A stretch of DNA of 64,000 bases from positions 81,312 through 145,311 of the forward strand of contig CALNAK010000036.1 of the NCBI GenBank assembly GCA_937874185.1, read 5' to 3'. This DNA comes from an uncultured Lactobacillus sp. GTDB taxonomy: Bacteria > Bacillota > Bacilli > Lactobacillales > Lactobacillaceae. Position numbers and translations under genes: made by a program. Under the pieces are notes generated by a model. That model saw nothing but the letters and a program-made list of their open reading frames with translations. It ran no database searches and was not told the origin of the DNA. Shown here in pieces: positions 1 to 7,778 of the stretch. Every line of letters starts with the position of its first letter. The stretch's first letter is position 1.

Positions 1-1
1 G

Positions 2-646
2 ATCTTGGATGATCAAGAAAAGATCAATTTGTTGGTAACTTCAAAACAACTCCGTCCTCAATTCTATTCAATTGAAGAAGGACAAGAATTAGCTGATAAA
101 GGTCTCAAGGTTATTGACTGGGCTTCAAACGATAAAGGTGATCCAGATATCGTTATCGCTTCAGCTGGTACAGAACCTAACCTTGAAGCACTTGCTGCTA
201 TCAGTATTCTTAGAAAAGATGTTCCAGCATTGAAGATTAGATACGTCAACGTTGTTGACCTATTGAAGTTGAGATCTCCAAAAGTTGACCCTCGTGGTTT
301 AACAGATGAAGAATTCAACGAAATCTTTACAATCAACAAGCCAGTCTTGTTCGCATTCCACGGTTTCGAAGACATCATTAAAGATATCTTCTTTGACCGT
401 CAAAATCATAATCTATATGTTCACGGTTATCGTGAAAATGGTGATATCACAACACCATTCGATATGCGTGTAGTTAACGAAATGGATAGATTCCACTTGG
501 CTGAGGAAGCTGCAGTTGCCGTACAAGGTGACGCTGCCGGTGACTTTGCTGATAAGATGGAAGCTGAAGTTAAGAAACACAATGAATATATCCGTGAATA
601 TGGTGATGATCTTCCAGAAGTACGTAACTGGAAATGGGAAGACTAG
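2..646 (+). CDS. xpk: phosphoketolase, C-terminal part (5' end outside window)
   Basis: This is the last ~214 residues of xylulose-5-phosphate/fructose-6-phosphate phosphoketolase, the thiamine-diphosphate enzyme that makes acetyl phosphate in the heterofermentative pathway. The reading frame is open from the left edge, so the start lies upstream. The C-terminal domain is recognisable from the VIASAGTEPNLEAL segment, the KIRYVNVVDLLKL segment, FAFHGFEDIIKDIFFDR, and the terminal RNWKW motif. The stop codon is followed after 5 nt by a family A hairpin and then by an intrinsic terminator, so the gene ends a transcript. Together with pyruvate oxidase at 60.6 kb it gives the organism two routes to acetyl phosphate. 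The identity is secure from family knowledge; nothing can be said about the missing N-terminal part. Confidence 0.95.
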   Translation: MLDDQEKINLLVTSKQLRPQFYSIEEGQELADKGLKVIDWASNDKGDPDIVIASAGTEPNLEALAAISILRKDVPALKIRYVNVVDLLKLRSPKVDPRGLTDEEFNEIFTINKPVLFAFHGFEDIIKDIFFDRQNHNLYVHGYRENGDITTPFDMRVVNEMDRFHLAEEAAVAVQGDAAGDFADKMEAEVKKHNEYIREYGDDLPEVRNWKWED

Positions 647-651
647 AAACC

Positions 652-770
652 AGAGAGCGGAGCAGGGGTGGTCAGCTCCCGAGGATTAAGACTACTATCT
701 CAGTCGGTGGCGAAGCGCCGGCAGAGATAGTTGACTTAACCGGAAGGAGTTACCCCTGCGGAGCTCATTT
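652..770 (+). repeat. family A hairpin element, copy A1
   Basis: The element begins AGAGAGCGGAGCAGG 5 nt after the xpk stop and ends GGAGCTCATTT. The outer arms GCAGGGGT and ACCCCTGC pair perfectly, and GCTCC pairs with GGAGT. The interior of this copy differs from the other six but folds just as well: ACTATCTC pairs with GAGATAGT and TTAAG with CTTAA, with a GGCG-aa-CGCC tip. An open frame at 634-816 on the same strand is a by-product of the repeat. Confidence 0.8.
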
Positions 771-832
771 CAATAGATCAAACAGTTTCAAAATTGCCAA
801 AAAACAAGTAATTTAATAAACAAACAAACGAA

Positions 833-866
833 AAGAGGATTTCCCTAACCGGAGATTCTCTTTTTT
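833..866 (+). terminator. intrinsic terminator after xpk and A1
   Basis: A 12-bp stem (AAGAGGATTTCC at 833-844, GGAGATTCTCTT at 851-862, two G-U pairs) is followed by a T run. Confidence 0.8.
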
Positions 867-870
867 AGTA

Positions 871-1227
871 CAAAATTAGAATGTAAGCAAAGACTGGCAA
901 AATGTAAGTGTTCACTAATCAAAAACAACTGTCTACAAATGCCGTCACACCAACGTTCCTAATGGAAATAAATTTAAAAATAATTCAATAGGTTTCTTTC
1001 TAATAAATCATCACATTTTCTTATTTGATATTTATTTATTTTCTGAAAAGCTAGTGCGAGTAGGATTCTGTAATTTAACTATTCTAAGATAATCAATAGT
1101 TTTATTAGAATAAATTTTTGACATTCTAAGATGTCCCAGGAACGTTGATATAGCGGGTTGTAAATCGCTTTTCGGCATGTTATTGTCATCTATGGACAGA
1201 GATGTAAAACACTAAGGGGTGGATGTT
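871..1227. other. intergenic stretch with a direct repeat and a possible -35 box
   Basis: No gene is visible in this stretch. It holds two copies of ATTCTAAGAT (1081-1090 and 1123-1132), the second overlapping a TTGACA hexamer at 1118-1123. No convincing -10 box sits at 16-18 bp, so a promoter for the small gene at 1228 is only suggested. The direct repeat could be a regulator site. Confidence 0.3.
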
Positions 1228-1413
1228 ATGACAACAAGAAACGTAAAATTCATGAAAGTAGCACTAATGGCGGTAATGATTGTATTATTAATGGCTTTGA
1301 TCGTTTTGCAAAGTCGATATTCCATTCCAGTTGCTGCCGTTATAGCTATTATTTTGGCAGTCTATTCAGAGGATAGAATCTCAAAAACACATACGTTTGA
1401 ATATACTGTTTAA
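1228..1413 (+). CDS. small two-helix membrane protein of unknown function
   Basis: This predicted 61-residue protein starts at the ATG at 1228 because AAGGGG at 1214-1219 is well spaced from it; a GTG at 1219 overlaps that ribosome-binding site and is less likely. Two hydrophobic stretches (about residues 10-27 and 31-46, including VALMAVMIVLLMALIVL) are joined by QSRYS, so it should be a small integral membrane protein with a short charged tail. I do not recognise the family. It stands alone, with an intrinsic terminator 30 nt downstream. Function is unknown. Confidence 0.6.
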   Translation: MTTRNVKFMKVALMAVMIVLLMALIVLQSRYSIPVAAVIAIILAVYSEDRISKTHTFEYTV

Positions 1414-1442
1414 TTCAAATAAATAAATAAACTTTGCTTGGG

Positions 1443-1472
1443 AGTTCTCATTTGTGGGAACTTTCTTTTTTT
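1443..1472 (+). terminator. intrinsic terminator after the small membrane protein
   Basis: AGTTCTC (1443-1449) pairs with GGGAACT (1456-1462), followed by a pyrimidine-rich T run. Confidence 0.6.
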
Positions 1473-1535
1473 GTCTAAAAATAAAAGTTGAATAGAACCA
1501 AAAAATGCGCTGAACTTAATGAGTTCAACGTCTTT

Positions 1536-1925
1536 TTATTCGGCATCAGGAAGTGGATCAGCTGAAACATCTTCTTTGTTCAAGAGCAAGATATTTTCAC
1601 CTTTATCCTTACGCATTTCGATATCATTTTCGCCCCAAACACAGAGTTCTTCCAAGATTTTATTCAAAGAATGACCGTAATCAGTTAATGAATATTCAAC
1701 TTTGGGAGGGATTTGATTGAAGACTTTACGTGCAACAATTCCATCATCCTCTAGTTCTCGTAATTGTTGAGTCAACATTTTTTGAGTGATATTAGGGATG
1801 GCACGGCGTAATTGACCAGTCCGCATCTTGCCATGCTTTAAGTGACAAAGAATAACTGGCTTCCATTTTCCACCAATAATTCTCATGGTATTCTCGACAC
1901 CGATATTATAAATAGTCTGTTTCAT
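1536..1925 (-). CDS. HxlR-family winged-helix transcriptional regulator
   Basis: This 129-residue protein has the HxlR signature: GGKWKPVILCHLKHGKMRTGQLRRAI followed by the ITQKMLTQQLRELEDDGIVAR recognition helix and the PPKVEYSLTDYG wing. Members bind DNA as dimers and often sense oxidants, quinones or electrophiles. The ATG at 1925 is chosen because AAAGGA precedes it by 9 nt; an upstream in-frame start would add 13 residues with no ribosome-binding site. It lies 101 nt downstream of an MFS exporter on the same strand and probably shares its transcript. The dyad at 3303-3335, upstream of the exporter promoter, is a plausible operator. The inducer cannot be told from sequence. Confidence 0.85.
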   Translation of the reverse strand: MKQTIYNIGVENTMRIIGGKWKPVILCHLKHGKMRTGQLRRAIPNITQKMLTQQLRELEDDGIVARKVFNQIPPKVEYSLTDYGHSLNKILEELCVWGENDIEMRKDKGENILLLNKEDVSADPLPDAE

Positions 1926-2026
1926 CTTGTGCCATCCTTTCTGATTGAAACGAGTTACAAGCAACAGATTCCAAAGATTTGCTTTTCACTCTCTAGCATT
2001 TAAAATACTAACATCATAACTGACCC

Positions 2027-3229
2027 TTAGCAATTTTCAATATCTAAATCTTCAACTTTAGAACTTTCCATTCTCATCAATGCAAAAATTAAAATAATAC
2101 TAACAACTAACATGGCAATTCCAATCCATGGCGTATTCAATAATTGACCATGTGCGACTGCTTGTCCACCGGCTGTTGAACCGAGTGTGATTCCTACGTT
2201 GAAGGCAGAAATATTCAAAGCAGAAGCTAGTGGAACTTCGTTTGGTGTGTATTTTTCAGCTAATTGAACAATATAAAGTTGTAATCCAGGAACGTTCATG
2301 AATGCAAACAATCCCAATAACAAGACTGCCAAAAGTCCTAAGAAATGCATATTGATAGTTAATCTGATAACTATTAGAGCAACTCCTAAACCAACGAACA
2401 TTTTCATTAAGGCACTGAGTGGGTTCTTGTTGGCCCATTTTCCACCGACAGTATTACCGATAGCAACGGCAACTCCGTAAAAAATCAAGATAACAACAAT
2501 TGTACTTTCTGACCAGCCCATGTTTTTATTCAAAACAGTTGTTAAATAAGTATAAATAGGGAAGGTTGCACCGTATCCTAATGCGGTAATAATCAAAATC
2601 AAAAGTAATTGTGGTTGTTTCAAAATTTTCCAAATTCCTTTAGCGCTAGTTGGTTTTGGCAATGGTAATTTGTTTGGTACCAAGATAATATTAGTAATCA
2701 AACCAACCAATCCAAGAGCAACTAGGAAGAAAAATGATAATCTCCAACCAAATGTATTACCGATAAACGTCCCAATTGGAACACCTGTGATTGTTGCGAC
2801 TGTCAAACCAGTAAACATTACGGCAATGGCCGATGCACGCTTATTTGGTGCAACAACATCAGCAGCAATCAAAGAAGCAATCGTCATGAAAATTCCGTGT
2901 GATAAAGCAGCGATAACACGACCTGCTAGAAGAACTGCAAAATTAGGTGCCAAAGCAGCCAAAGTATTTCCAATAACAAAACTGACCATGATACCAATCA
3001 GTAACTTTTTTCGATCCCAGCGATTAGTTAGTAAAGCTAGAACAGGAGCACCAATCATAACTCCGAGAGCATAGATAGAAACCGTTAATCCCCCTTGTGA
3101 CAAAGAAATGCCAAAGGTTCTAGTTAGCAGTGGCATAATTCCAACACTGATAAATTCAGTTGATCCAATGGCAAAAGCACTAATTGCTAGTGACAAAAGA
3201 ATCCATGTTGATGATATTTTCTTGTTCAT
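2027..3229 (-). CDS. MFS transporter of the DHA1 (AraJ/YdhP-like) type
   Basis: A 400-residue protein with about 12 hydrophobic helices. The N-terminal half carries motifs typical of drug:H+ antiporter-1 members: STEFISVGIMPLL in helix 1, the loop 2-3 basic motif LLTNRWDRKKLLIG and the helix 5 motif TGVPIGTFIG. Close relatives are annotated as sugar or drug efflux proteins, so the substrate is not assignable. AAAGGGGA precedes the ATG by about 11 nt. It precedes an HxlR regulator gene on the same strand, a common arrangement for self-regulated exporters. The promoter is at 3271-3298, with a dyad just upstream. Confidence 0.85.
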   Translation of the reverse strand: MNKKISSTWILLSLAISAFAIGSTEFISVGIMPLLTRTFGISLSQGGLTVSIYALGVMIGAPVLALLTNRWDRKKLLIGIMVSFVIGNTLAALAPNFAVLLAGRVIAALSHGIFMTIASLIAADVVAPNKRASAIAVMFTGLTVATITGVPIGTFIGNTFGWRLSFFFLVALGLVGLITNIILVPNKLPLPKPTSAKGIWKILKQPQLLLILIITALGYGATFPIYTYLTTVLNKNMGWSESTIVVILIFYGVAVAIGNTVGGKWANKNPLSALMKMFVGLGVALIVIRLTINMHFLGLLAVLLLGLFAFMNVPGLQLYIVQLAEKYTPNEVPLASALNISAFNVGITLGSTAGGQAVAHGQLLNTPWIGIAMLVVSIILIFALMRMESSKVEDLDIENC

Positions 3230-3270
3230 ATTATATTTATCCCCTTTAGTGATTTGTAAGCATGAGTATC

Positions 3271-3298
3271 ATTATATTGGGTTAGGATAATTAAACAA
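3271..3298 (-). promoter_or_regulatory. promoter of the MFS-hxlR transcript
   Basis: On the minus strand TTGTTT (3298-3293) is followed after 16 bp by a perfect TATAAT (3276-3271), 42 nt before the exporter start codon. The -35 box is weak, fitting a regulated promoter. Confidence 0.5.
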
Positions 3299-3302
3299 TT
3301 AC

Positions 3303-3335
3303 GTACTTTAAAGTGCAGTAGGGACTAAAAAGTAC
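3303..3335. promoter_or_regulatory. inverted repeat, candidate HxlR operator
   Basis: GTACTTTAAAGT (3303-3314) and ACTAAAAAGTAC (3324-3335) are inverted repeats matching at 10 of 12 positions, placed just upstream of the -35 box. GTAC-ended dyads are usual for HxlR/YodB-type regulators. The assignment is by position and form only. Confidence 0.45.
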
Positions 3336-3339
3336 CTAT

Positions 3340-3617
3340 ATATCTATTTTCGTTAAATTGAAAAATGGAATGGCATTAAAAAAAGTGATTGAAATCTTTA
3401 TTGCTGCATAATTAAATATCGTTTAGATGTTCGATGACAAGCTTTGTCAGTAGCAGGTGTAACTTTGAGTAAACCAAAATAGCCGTTGTTAGAGAAGCAC
3501 ACAGATAGTTTAAGACCTAAAGTAATCCCAAAAGACATGAGAAAAATATATAAACATATTAAATTGGATATTAGTGATGCTGAAAAAGTTATCCAATCAA
3601 CGAGAATATGTAACACC
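3340..3617. other. stretch without a recognisable gene
   Basis: A 73-codon open frame exists on the minus strand (3398-3619), but it starts inside repeat B1, has no ribosome-binding site and resembles no family I know. The other frames are broken by stops. This may be decayed coding sequence; I could not identify a source. Confidence 0.25.
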
Positions 3618-3618
3618 A

Positions 3619-3793
3619 TCTAGTCGGGAGCGGAGCAATTCGAGGTCTCAGCCATGAAATTATTCTTAGTTGGTGGTCTGTGCCAACTTAGAATAAGGCT
3701 CGCTTTGGAAACAATTTTTGAATTTTAAAATTGGTTTCAAACGATGCCCATGGCGTTCCAGACCTCGTAATTGCGTAGCGGACGACGGCATTG
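3619..3793 (-). repeat. family B structured element, copy B1
   Basis: As read on the plus strand, it runs from CTAGTCGGGAGCGG to GACGACGGCA. The outer arms GCAATTCGAGGTCT and AGACCTCGTAATTGC pair. An inner hairpin TTATTCTTAGTTGG/CCAACTTAGAATAA and a second hairpin built on TTGGAAACAATT/AATTGGTTTCAAA complete a three-way junction. It is the only unpaired B copy, and lies about 270 nt past the stop of the phosphatase gene, beyond a terminator. Confidence 0.75.
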
Positions 3794-3813
3794 AACCACC
3801 TAAAAAAGGACAA

Positions 3814-3855
3814 AAATAAAACCAGTTGCCGAGGGGAATCAGCAACTGGTTATTT
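3814..3855. terminator. bidirectional intrinsic terminator
   Basis: AACCAGTTGC (3820-3829) and GCAACTGGTT (3842-3851) form a perfect 10-bp stem, flanked by A-rich DNA on the left and TATTT on the right. It probably serves the minus-strand phosphatase transcript. Confidence 0.6.
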
Positions 3856-3959
3856 AATTGTGGCAACCCACATATCAGGGGGGAAGGATGGGCCACACAC
3901 ATATTCAATGGAACTTTTGTCTATATCAGTTTTTATATGAAGATTATTTTATAGGGGGG

Positions 3960-3996
3960 ATAAGTTAAAGTTGTTTTTGATTTCCCTTTAACTTAT
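3960..3996. promoter_or_regulatory. perfect 11-bp inverted repeat of unknown role
   Basis: ATAAGTTAAAG (3960-3970) and CTTTAACTTAT (3986-3996) form a perfect dyad with a 15-nt loop, 69 nt past the end of the phosphatase gene. It has no T tract on either side, so it may be an operator or a transcript-end hairpin. Confidence 0.35.
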
Positions 3997-4064
3997 ACAC
4001 ATATAATACCCACTAAATGTGAAGAAAATGTGATGCTCATGTTCTGAAAATAAGAAGATTTACA

Positions 4065-4868
4065 TTATTTTAGGTAAATTTTCTTCAAATCACTGATTTG
4101 TGCAGGAGTAACTTTCAATTCATCTTTGATATAATTGTCAAGGTTACCAGACGTTTCGGCAATTGACTTTTCAGCTGAGGCTAAATAATCAGTATGAACT
4201 GTCATAAGATCCCTTACAGAGCTAAGGACGTTTTCATCTTTATAGCCCTTATTTTGCAAATCAAGAATCAAATTATCAACGAATCCCTTATTTACTTGAT
4301 TAGTTAATAAGTAATCTTTTTTAATAACATCCATAGGAACACCCAAAGTTGTTAACAAGTAGATGGCTCCCATACCAGTTCTATCCTTACCAGCACTACA
4401 ATGGAACAAAAGAACGTCGTCATCTTGGTCATTACTTAATAATTTATCAAAAAATACACGATATGCACTTTTTGCTTGGTCACCTGTGATAATATCACGG
4501 TAAACGTCCTTCATATGATTGAAACCATTAGTAGGATCGCCACCAATTTCGGGGATAAAACTATCACTCTGTACCTTAGAAGCTTCAGTCTCATCTTCTT
4601 GGAAAACGGGGGCTGAAACATATTCGGTGCCATCAGGGATACGGTCAGGCTTTTGATTGATTTCTTCTTGGGAACGGAAATCAATATCAGTCTTCAAACC
4701 GTAGTTATTAAGAAAGTTTAGATCATTTTGAGTCAAATCGCCCAAACCGGCTGATCTGATTACTTTGTGGTATTTGATTGTCTTACCATCAATTGTTTGG
4801 TATCCACCTAATTCACGGAAGTTGACACCTTTTTCAAGATTTAAAACACGATTGTTATCATTAGCCAT
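4065..4868 (-). CDS. tyrosine/serine phosphatase family protein (Y_phosphatase3 type)
   Basis: A 267-residue protein with the cysteine-phosphatase active-site loop HCSAGKDRTG at about residues 157-166: nucleophilic Cys, P-loop Arg. The N-terminal part contains NFRELGGYQT and DFRSQEEI, both characteristic of the bacterial IphP/LptP-like family. These enzymes hydrolyse phosphotyrosine and often phosphoinositides in vitro; no signal peptide is seen, so it is predicted to be intracellular. GAGGT about 10 nt upstream supports the ATG. It is monocistronic, divergent from the kinase-like gene at 4935, with only 66 bp between starts. The family is secure; the physiological substrate is unknown. Confidence 0.85.
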   Translation of the reverse strand: MANDNNRVLNLEKGVNFRELGGYQTIDGKTIKYHKVIRSAGLGDLTQNDLNFLNNYGLKTDIDFRSQEEINQKPDRIPDGTEYVSAPVFQEDETEASKVQSDSFIPEIGGDPTNGFNHMKDVYRDIITGDQAKSAYRVFFDKLLSNDQDDDVLLFHCSAGKDRTGMGAIYLLTTLGVPMDVIKKDYLLTNQVNKGFVDNLILDLQNKGYKDENVLSSVRDLMTVHTDYLASAEKSIAETSGNLDNYIKDELKVTPAQISDLKKIYLK

Positions 4869-4934
4869 TCTTTAAATTACCTCGGTTGTTTTTTCTATAT
4901 ATCATTATAACAAAAAGGAGGGGTTATCCTAATC

Positions 4935-6047
4935 ATGAAGTTTATTATCGCACCTGGAAAATACGGTGATAATCTGAGCTCGACCAAAATTGGTCAAGCA
5001 ATTTACAGTGGAATTTCACGTGCTTTGCCAGATGCAGAAATAGTTACCATGCCAGTTACCGATAGTAAAGATGGGATGCCAGCTTTGGTAGAACATACTA
5101 TCGGCGGAACTTGGGAAGAGATCCCCTTCTTTGATGCCTTTTGGAACAGTAAAACAGGTCGTTATTTGGTTACGAATATCGATAGTCAAGATACCGCAAT
5201 TATGGATTCCGAGCAAGTAGTTGGCGTAGATTTAGCAAAAAATAAATCACGAAATGAGTTGTTTCATGCGACAAGTTATGGGTTGGGTGAATTTATCATT
5301 GATGCGGTAAGTAGTGGAATTAAGAATATTGTCCTTTGTTTAGGTAAGACAGCCGTCGCAGATGGTGGTTTAGGAGCCTTACAGGCAATGGGAGCCAAAA
5401 TTTACGATGAACATGGTGAGTTGATACCAGAAGGTGAAAACCCGCTGATAAATGCTTTCAGGATTGATATGGAAGATGTGTATGAATTACTTGGTGGTAG
5501 AACTCGCATAACCGTGCTATTAAACTATTCTACCGTCCACAAATTGAGTGAGTCCGTAGAATATTTAAATGAAGCACAGGAAAGTTTTTTGGAAGATAAT
5601 TTAGTTTTTGTTACCGAAAAAATGAATCAGAAGTATAATTTAGATATACACCCAATGCCTCATTCCGATTCAATTAAGACTTTGGCAGGGGCATTTGCAA
5701 TGATTAATGCACGCATTTCACGATCATCATTTGAATGGGTCGCTAAGGTAACTGGAATGGATGAAACAATTCGTTCAGCCAATATTTTAATCACAGCTAC
5801 CGATAAAATTTCTCGAGATTCAATGCATGATGATATGTTGTATCACTTGAGTAGAATTGCTGGTTCTGAATTGATTCCGACATTCGCATTATGCAATAAT
5901 TTCGTCGATGATTTTCAAAATTATGAGCAGCTTTTCACGGGGATCTTCTCAACTCAAATGACTGAATACGATGATGAAATAACAATGTTTGAAAATTATG
6001 AATCAGTTGCTAATCAGTTAGCACGGACTTTTGTAGCATTCAAATAA
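4935..6047 (+). CDS. divergent glycerate kinase (GlxK/GarK family)
   Basis: A 370-residue protein with the fold and length of two-domain bacterial glycerate kinases: N-terminal FIIAPGKYGDNLSS (family IAPDSFKGSLSA), central CLGKTAVADGGLGALQAMGA (family GLGGSATNDGGAGMLQALG), and the YDEHGELI strand. Key positions differ from the family: the VxMADGGEGT segment is replaced by VTMPVTDSKDG, and GGSATND by GKTAVAD. Substrate or activity may therefore have changed, or the enzyme may be a paralogue of the usual glycerate 2-kinase. An AAGGAGGGG site lies upstream of the ATG. It is monocistronic, with usp 80 nt downstream. Confidence 0.7.
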   Translation: MKFIIAPGKYGDNLSSTKIGQAIYSGISRALPDAEIVTMPVTDSKDGMPALVEHTIGGTWEEIPFFDAFWNSKTGRYLVTNIDSQDTAIMDSEQVVGVDLAKNKSRNELFHATSYGLGEFIIDAVSSGIKNIVLCLGKTAVADGGLGALQAMGAKIYDEHGELIPEGENPLINAFRIDMEDVYELLGGRTRITVLLNYSTVHKLSESVEYLNEAQESFLEDNLVFVTEKMNQKYNLDIHPMPHSDSIKTLAGAFAMINARISRSSFEWVAKVTGMDETIRSANILITATDKISRDSMHDDMLYHLSRIAGSELIPTFALCNNFVDDFQNYEQLFTGIFSTQMTEYDDEITMFENYESVANQLARTFVAFK

Positions 6048-6127
6048 TGTAAAAGATTGAATATTATATATTAATGCATTAATCTTACAATAGAAGGTTT
6101 TCAATAAGTGCATTGGAGGATTGAATT

Positions 6128-6616
6128 ATGGAACAAGATTATAATAAGATTTTGGTTCCTGTAGACGGATCAAAAGAAGCTGAAATGGCTTTTAAAAAGG
6201 CTGTTACAGTTGCAAAAATGAATGGCGGACATCTTGACGTATTGACAGTCTTAGATACAAAACAATTCATCGGTCTACATGGTGGTATGTTAAACGGAGA
6301 TGTAATTTATCAACTTTCCGAAGATGCTCAAAAATACCTTAACGAACTAAAAGATGGCGCTGTTAAAGATGGCTTTAAAGAAGACGACATTGATATTCAC
6401 GTGCGTTTCGGTGAACCAAAGACCGTTATCTCACAAGAATTCGTTGAAGAATATAAGAATGACTTAATTATGATTGGTTCAACAGGTATGAACGCTGTTA
6501 CTCGTATCTTAGTTGGTTCAGTATCTGAGTATGTTACAAGAAATGCTAGAACTGACGTTATTATTGTTAGAACTGATACAGACAATCAAAAGTTAATTGA
6601 TAAGAAAAAGAAATAA
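6128..6616 (+). CDS. universal stress protein, UspA family
   Basis: A 162-residue single-domain Usp protein. It opens with YNKILVPVDGSKEAEMAFKKA, and the C-terminal nucleotide-binding signature is present as GSTGMNAVTRILVGSVSEYV (G-2X-G-9X-GS), so this belongs to the ATP-binding class. Usp proteins bind ATP as dimers and help survival under stress; the mechanism is not established. GGAGG sits 8 nt before the ATG. The gene ends at an intrinsic terminator at 6672. A second Usp of the window (19214) is more distant and less canonical. Confidence 0.9.
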   Translation: MEQDYNKILVPVDGSKEAEMAFKKAVTVAKMNGGHLDVLTVLDTKQFIGLHGGMLNGDVIYQLSEDAQKYLNELKDGAVKDGFKEDDIDIHVRFGEPKTVISQEFVEEYKNDLIMIGSTGMNAVTRILVGSVSEYVTRNARTDVIIVRTDTDNQKLIDKKKK

Positions 6617-6671
6617 TAACTACACATTTTAAATGTATAAAAGTTTTACCAAATAATAAAAACAATAAATC

Positions 6672-6696
6672 AAGCTGGCAAAAGCCAGCTTTTTTG
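6672..6696 (+). terminator. intrinsic terminator after usp
   Basis: AAGCTGGC (6672-6679) and GCCAGCTT (6684-6691) form a perfect 8-bp stem with an AAAA loop and T run. Confidence 0.85.
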
Positions 6697-6710
6697 ATAG
6701 GAGAAAATAA

Positions 6711-7256
6711 ATGAGATGTGCATGGGCAAATAGTTCTGAAGCTATGCAAAGTTATCATGATAACGAATGGGGGACTCCCAGCCATGATGAACGATATTTT
6801 TTTGAAATGTTAACGCTGGAAGCAGCTCAAGCAGGATTATCTTGGGCAACAATTATCAAACGTCGAGAAACGTATCGCTTAGCTTATGATAATTTTGATG
6901 TCGACAAAGTGGCTAGTTATGATCAGACTAAACGAGATGCATTATTGCAGGACAAAGGTATTATTCGCAACCGTTTGAAAGTCGATTCGTCCATTAATAA
7001 TGCCCAGCTGATTCAAGAAATGCATCAAGATGGAAAAACTTTTTTTGAATATATTTGGAATTTTGTTGATAATAAACCGATAATTAATCATTATAGTGAT
7101 ATGAGTGAATTACCTGCACAGACAGAGCTGTCGCAACGAATCAGTAAAGATTTGAAGAAACGCGGCTTTCGTTTTGTGGGACCTACAATTATTTATTCAT
7201 TTTTACAGGCAGTTGGCGTGATCAATGACCACTTAGATTCCTGTGATTTTAAGTGA
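6711..7256 (+). CDS. tag: DNA-3-methyladenine glycosylase I
   Basis: A 181-residue protein matching Tag along its full length: RCAWANS near the N-terminus, HDNEWGTPSHDERYFFEML, the EAAQAGLSWATI segment with the catalytic-region Glu, and VGPTIIYSFLQAVGVINDH near the C-terminus. The zinc ligands expected for Tag are present: Cys3, His16 and the C-terminal His and Cys of NDHLDSC. It removes N3-methyladenine from alkylated DNA for base-excision repair. AGGAG precedes the ATG by 7-8 nt. It starts just after a terminator, so it should have its own promoter; a TATAAT at 7264-7269 then separates it from the next gene. Confidence 0.93.
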   Translation: MRCAWANSSEAMQSYHDNEWGTPSHDERYFFEMLTLEAAQAGLSWATIIKRRETYRLAYDNFDVDKVASYDQTKRDALLQDKGIIRNRLKVDSSINNAQLIQEMHQDGKTFFEYIWNFVDNKPIINHYSDMSELPAQTELSQRISKDLKKRGFRFVGPTIIYSFLQAVGVINDHLDSCDFK

Positions 7257-7289
7257 AAATTAGTATAATGGTAATGACGGAGGATAATT

Positions 7290-7778
7290 ATGAATTCTGA
7301 AACTATTAGCAAGTTGGCCGAATGGCTTGATACAAACAAGAAAAAAATTGAAGATAAGTCAGAGAAACTTGATGCACAAAAGGTTTATGACGTTTTGGAC
7401 TCTTTAGAAGTTCTTAGAAAACCAATCAAAGAATATTTTGAGATGACTGAAGACGATTATTACCAAAATGAATCAGATCATCGTTTGACTTTACAAAATC
7501 CTGAAAATAAATTAAGTGAATTACACGATCGTGTTCAAGTAAACCACGTTGATGGTTCCCTTGCAGATCACGATATCAACTTTTCTTATAATCATGAAGA
7601 TCCATATGCCGAGGGTGCTTACAAAGCAAAGACAGACCTTGATTTGATCAACTACTCATTTGTTGTGATTGGTGCAGTTTATGATAATACCATTGTCGCT
7701 GATGTTAGAAACTCAGTCTCACGAGACGCAATTCTATCAATCGGTTTAGCAGCACACGCTGTTGAGGAATGGCAATAA
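7290..7778 (+). CDS. conserved-looking protein of unknown function, acidic
   Basis: A 162-residue, soluble, acidic protein with no transmembrane segment. The N-terminal 50 residues look helical (KLAEWLDTNKKKIEDKSEKL), and the C-terminal part contains a hydrophobic strand (INYSFVVIGAVYDNTIV). I do not recognise the family. CGGAGG lies 7 nt before the ATG, and TATAAT at 7264-7269 could be its promoter. The stop overlaps the start of the following ABC ATPase (TAATG), so the two are translationally coupled. Whether it is part of the transporter or only shares the operon is not known. Confidence 0.7.
   Translation: MNSETISKLAEWLDTNKKKIEDKSEKLDAQKVYDVLDSLEVLRKPIKEYFEMTEDDYYQNESDHRLTLQNPENKLSELHDRVQVNHVDGSLADHDINFSYNHEDPYAEGAYKAKTDLDLINYSFVVIGAVYDNTIVADVRNSVSRDAILSIGLAAHAVEEWQ

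Noticed and set aside
634..816. 60-codon open frame after xpk
   Set aside because: It lies inside hairpin element A1, has no ribosome-binding site, and its sequence is dictated by the palindrome.
3398..3619. 73-codon minus-strand frame, considered as a decayed transposase
   Set aside because: It starts in repeat B1, has no ribosome-binding site and shows no transposase motif in any frame.
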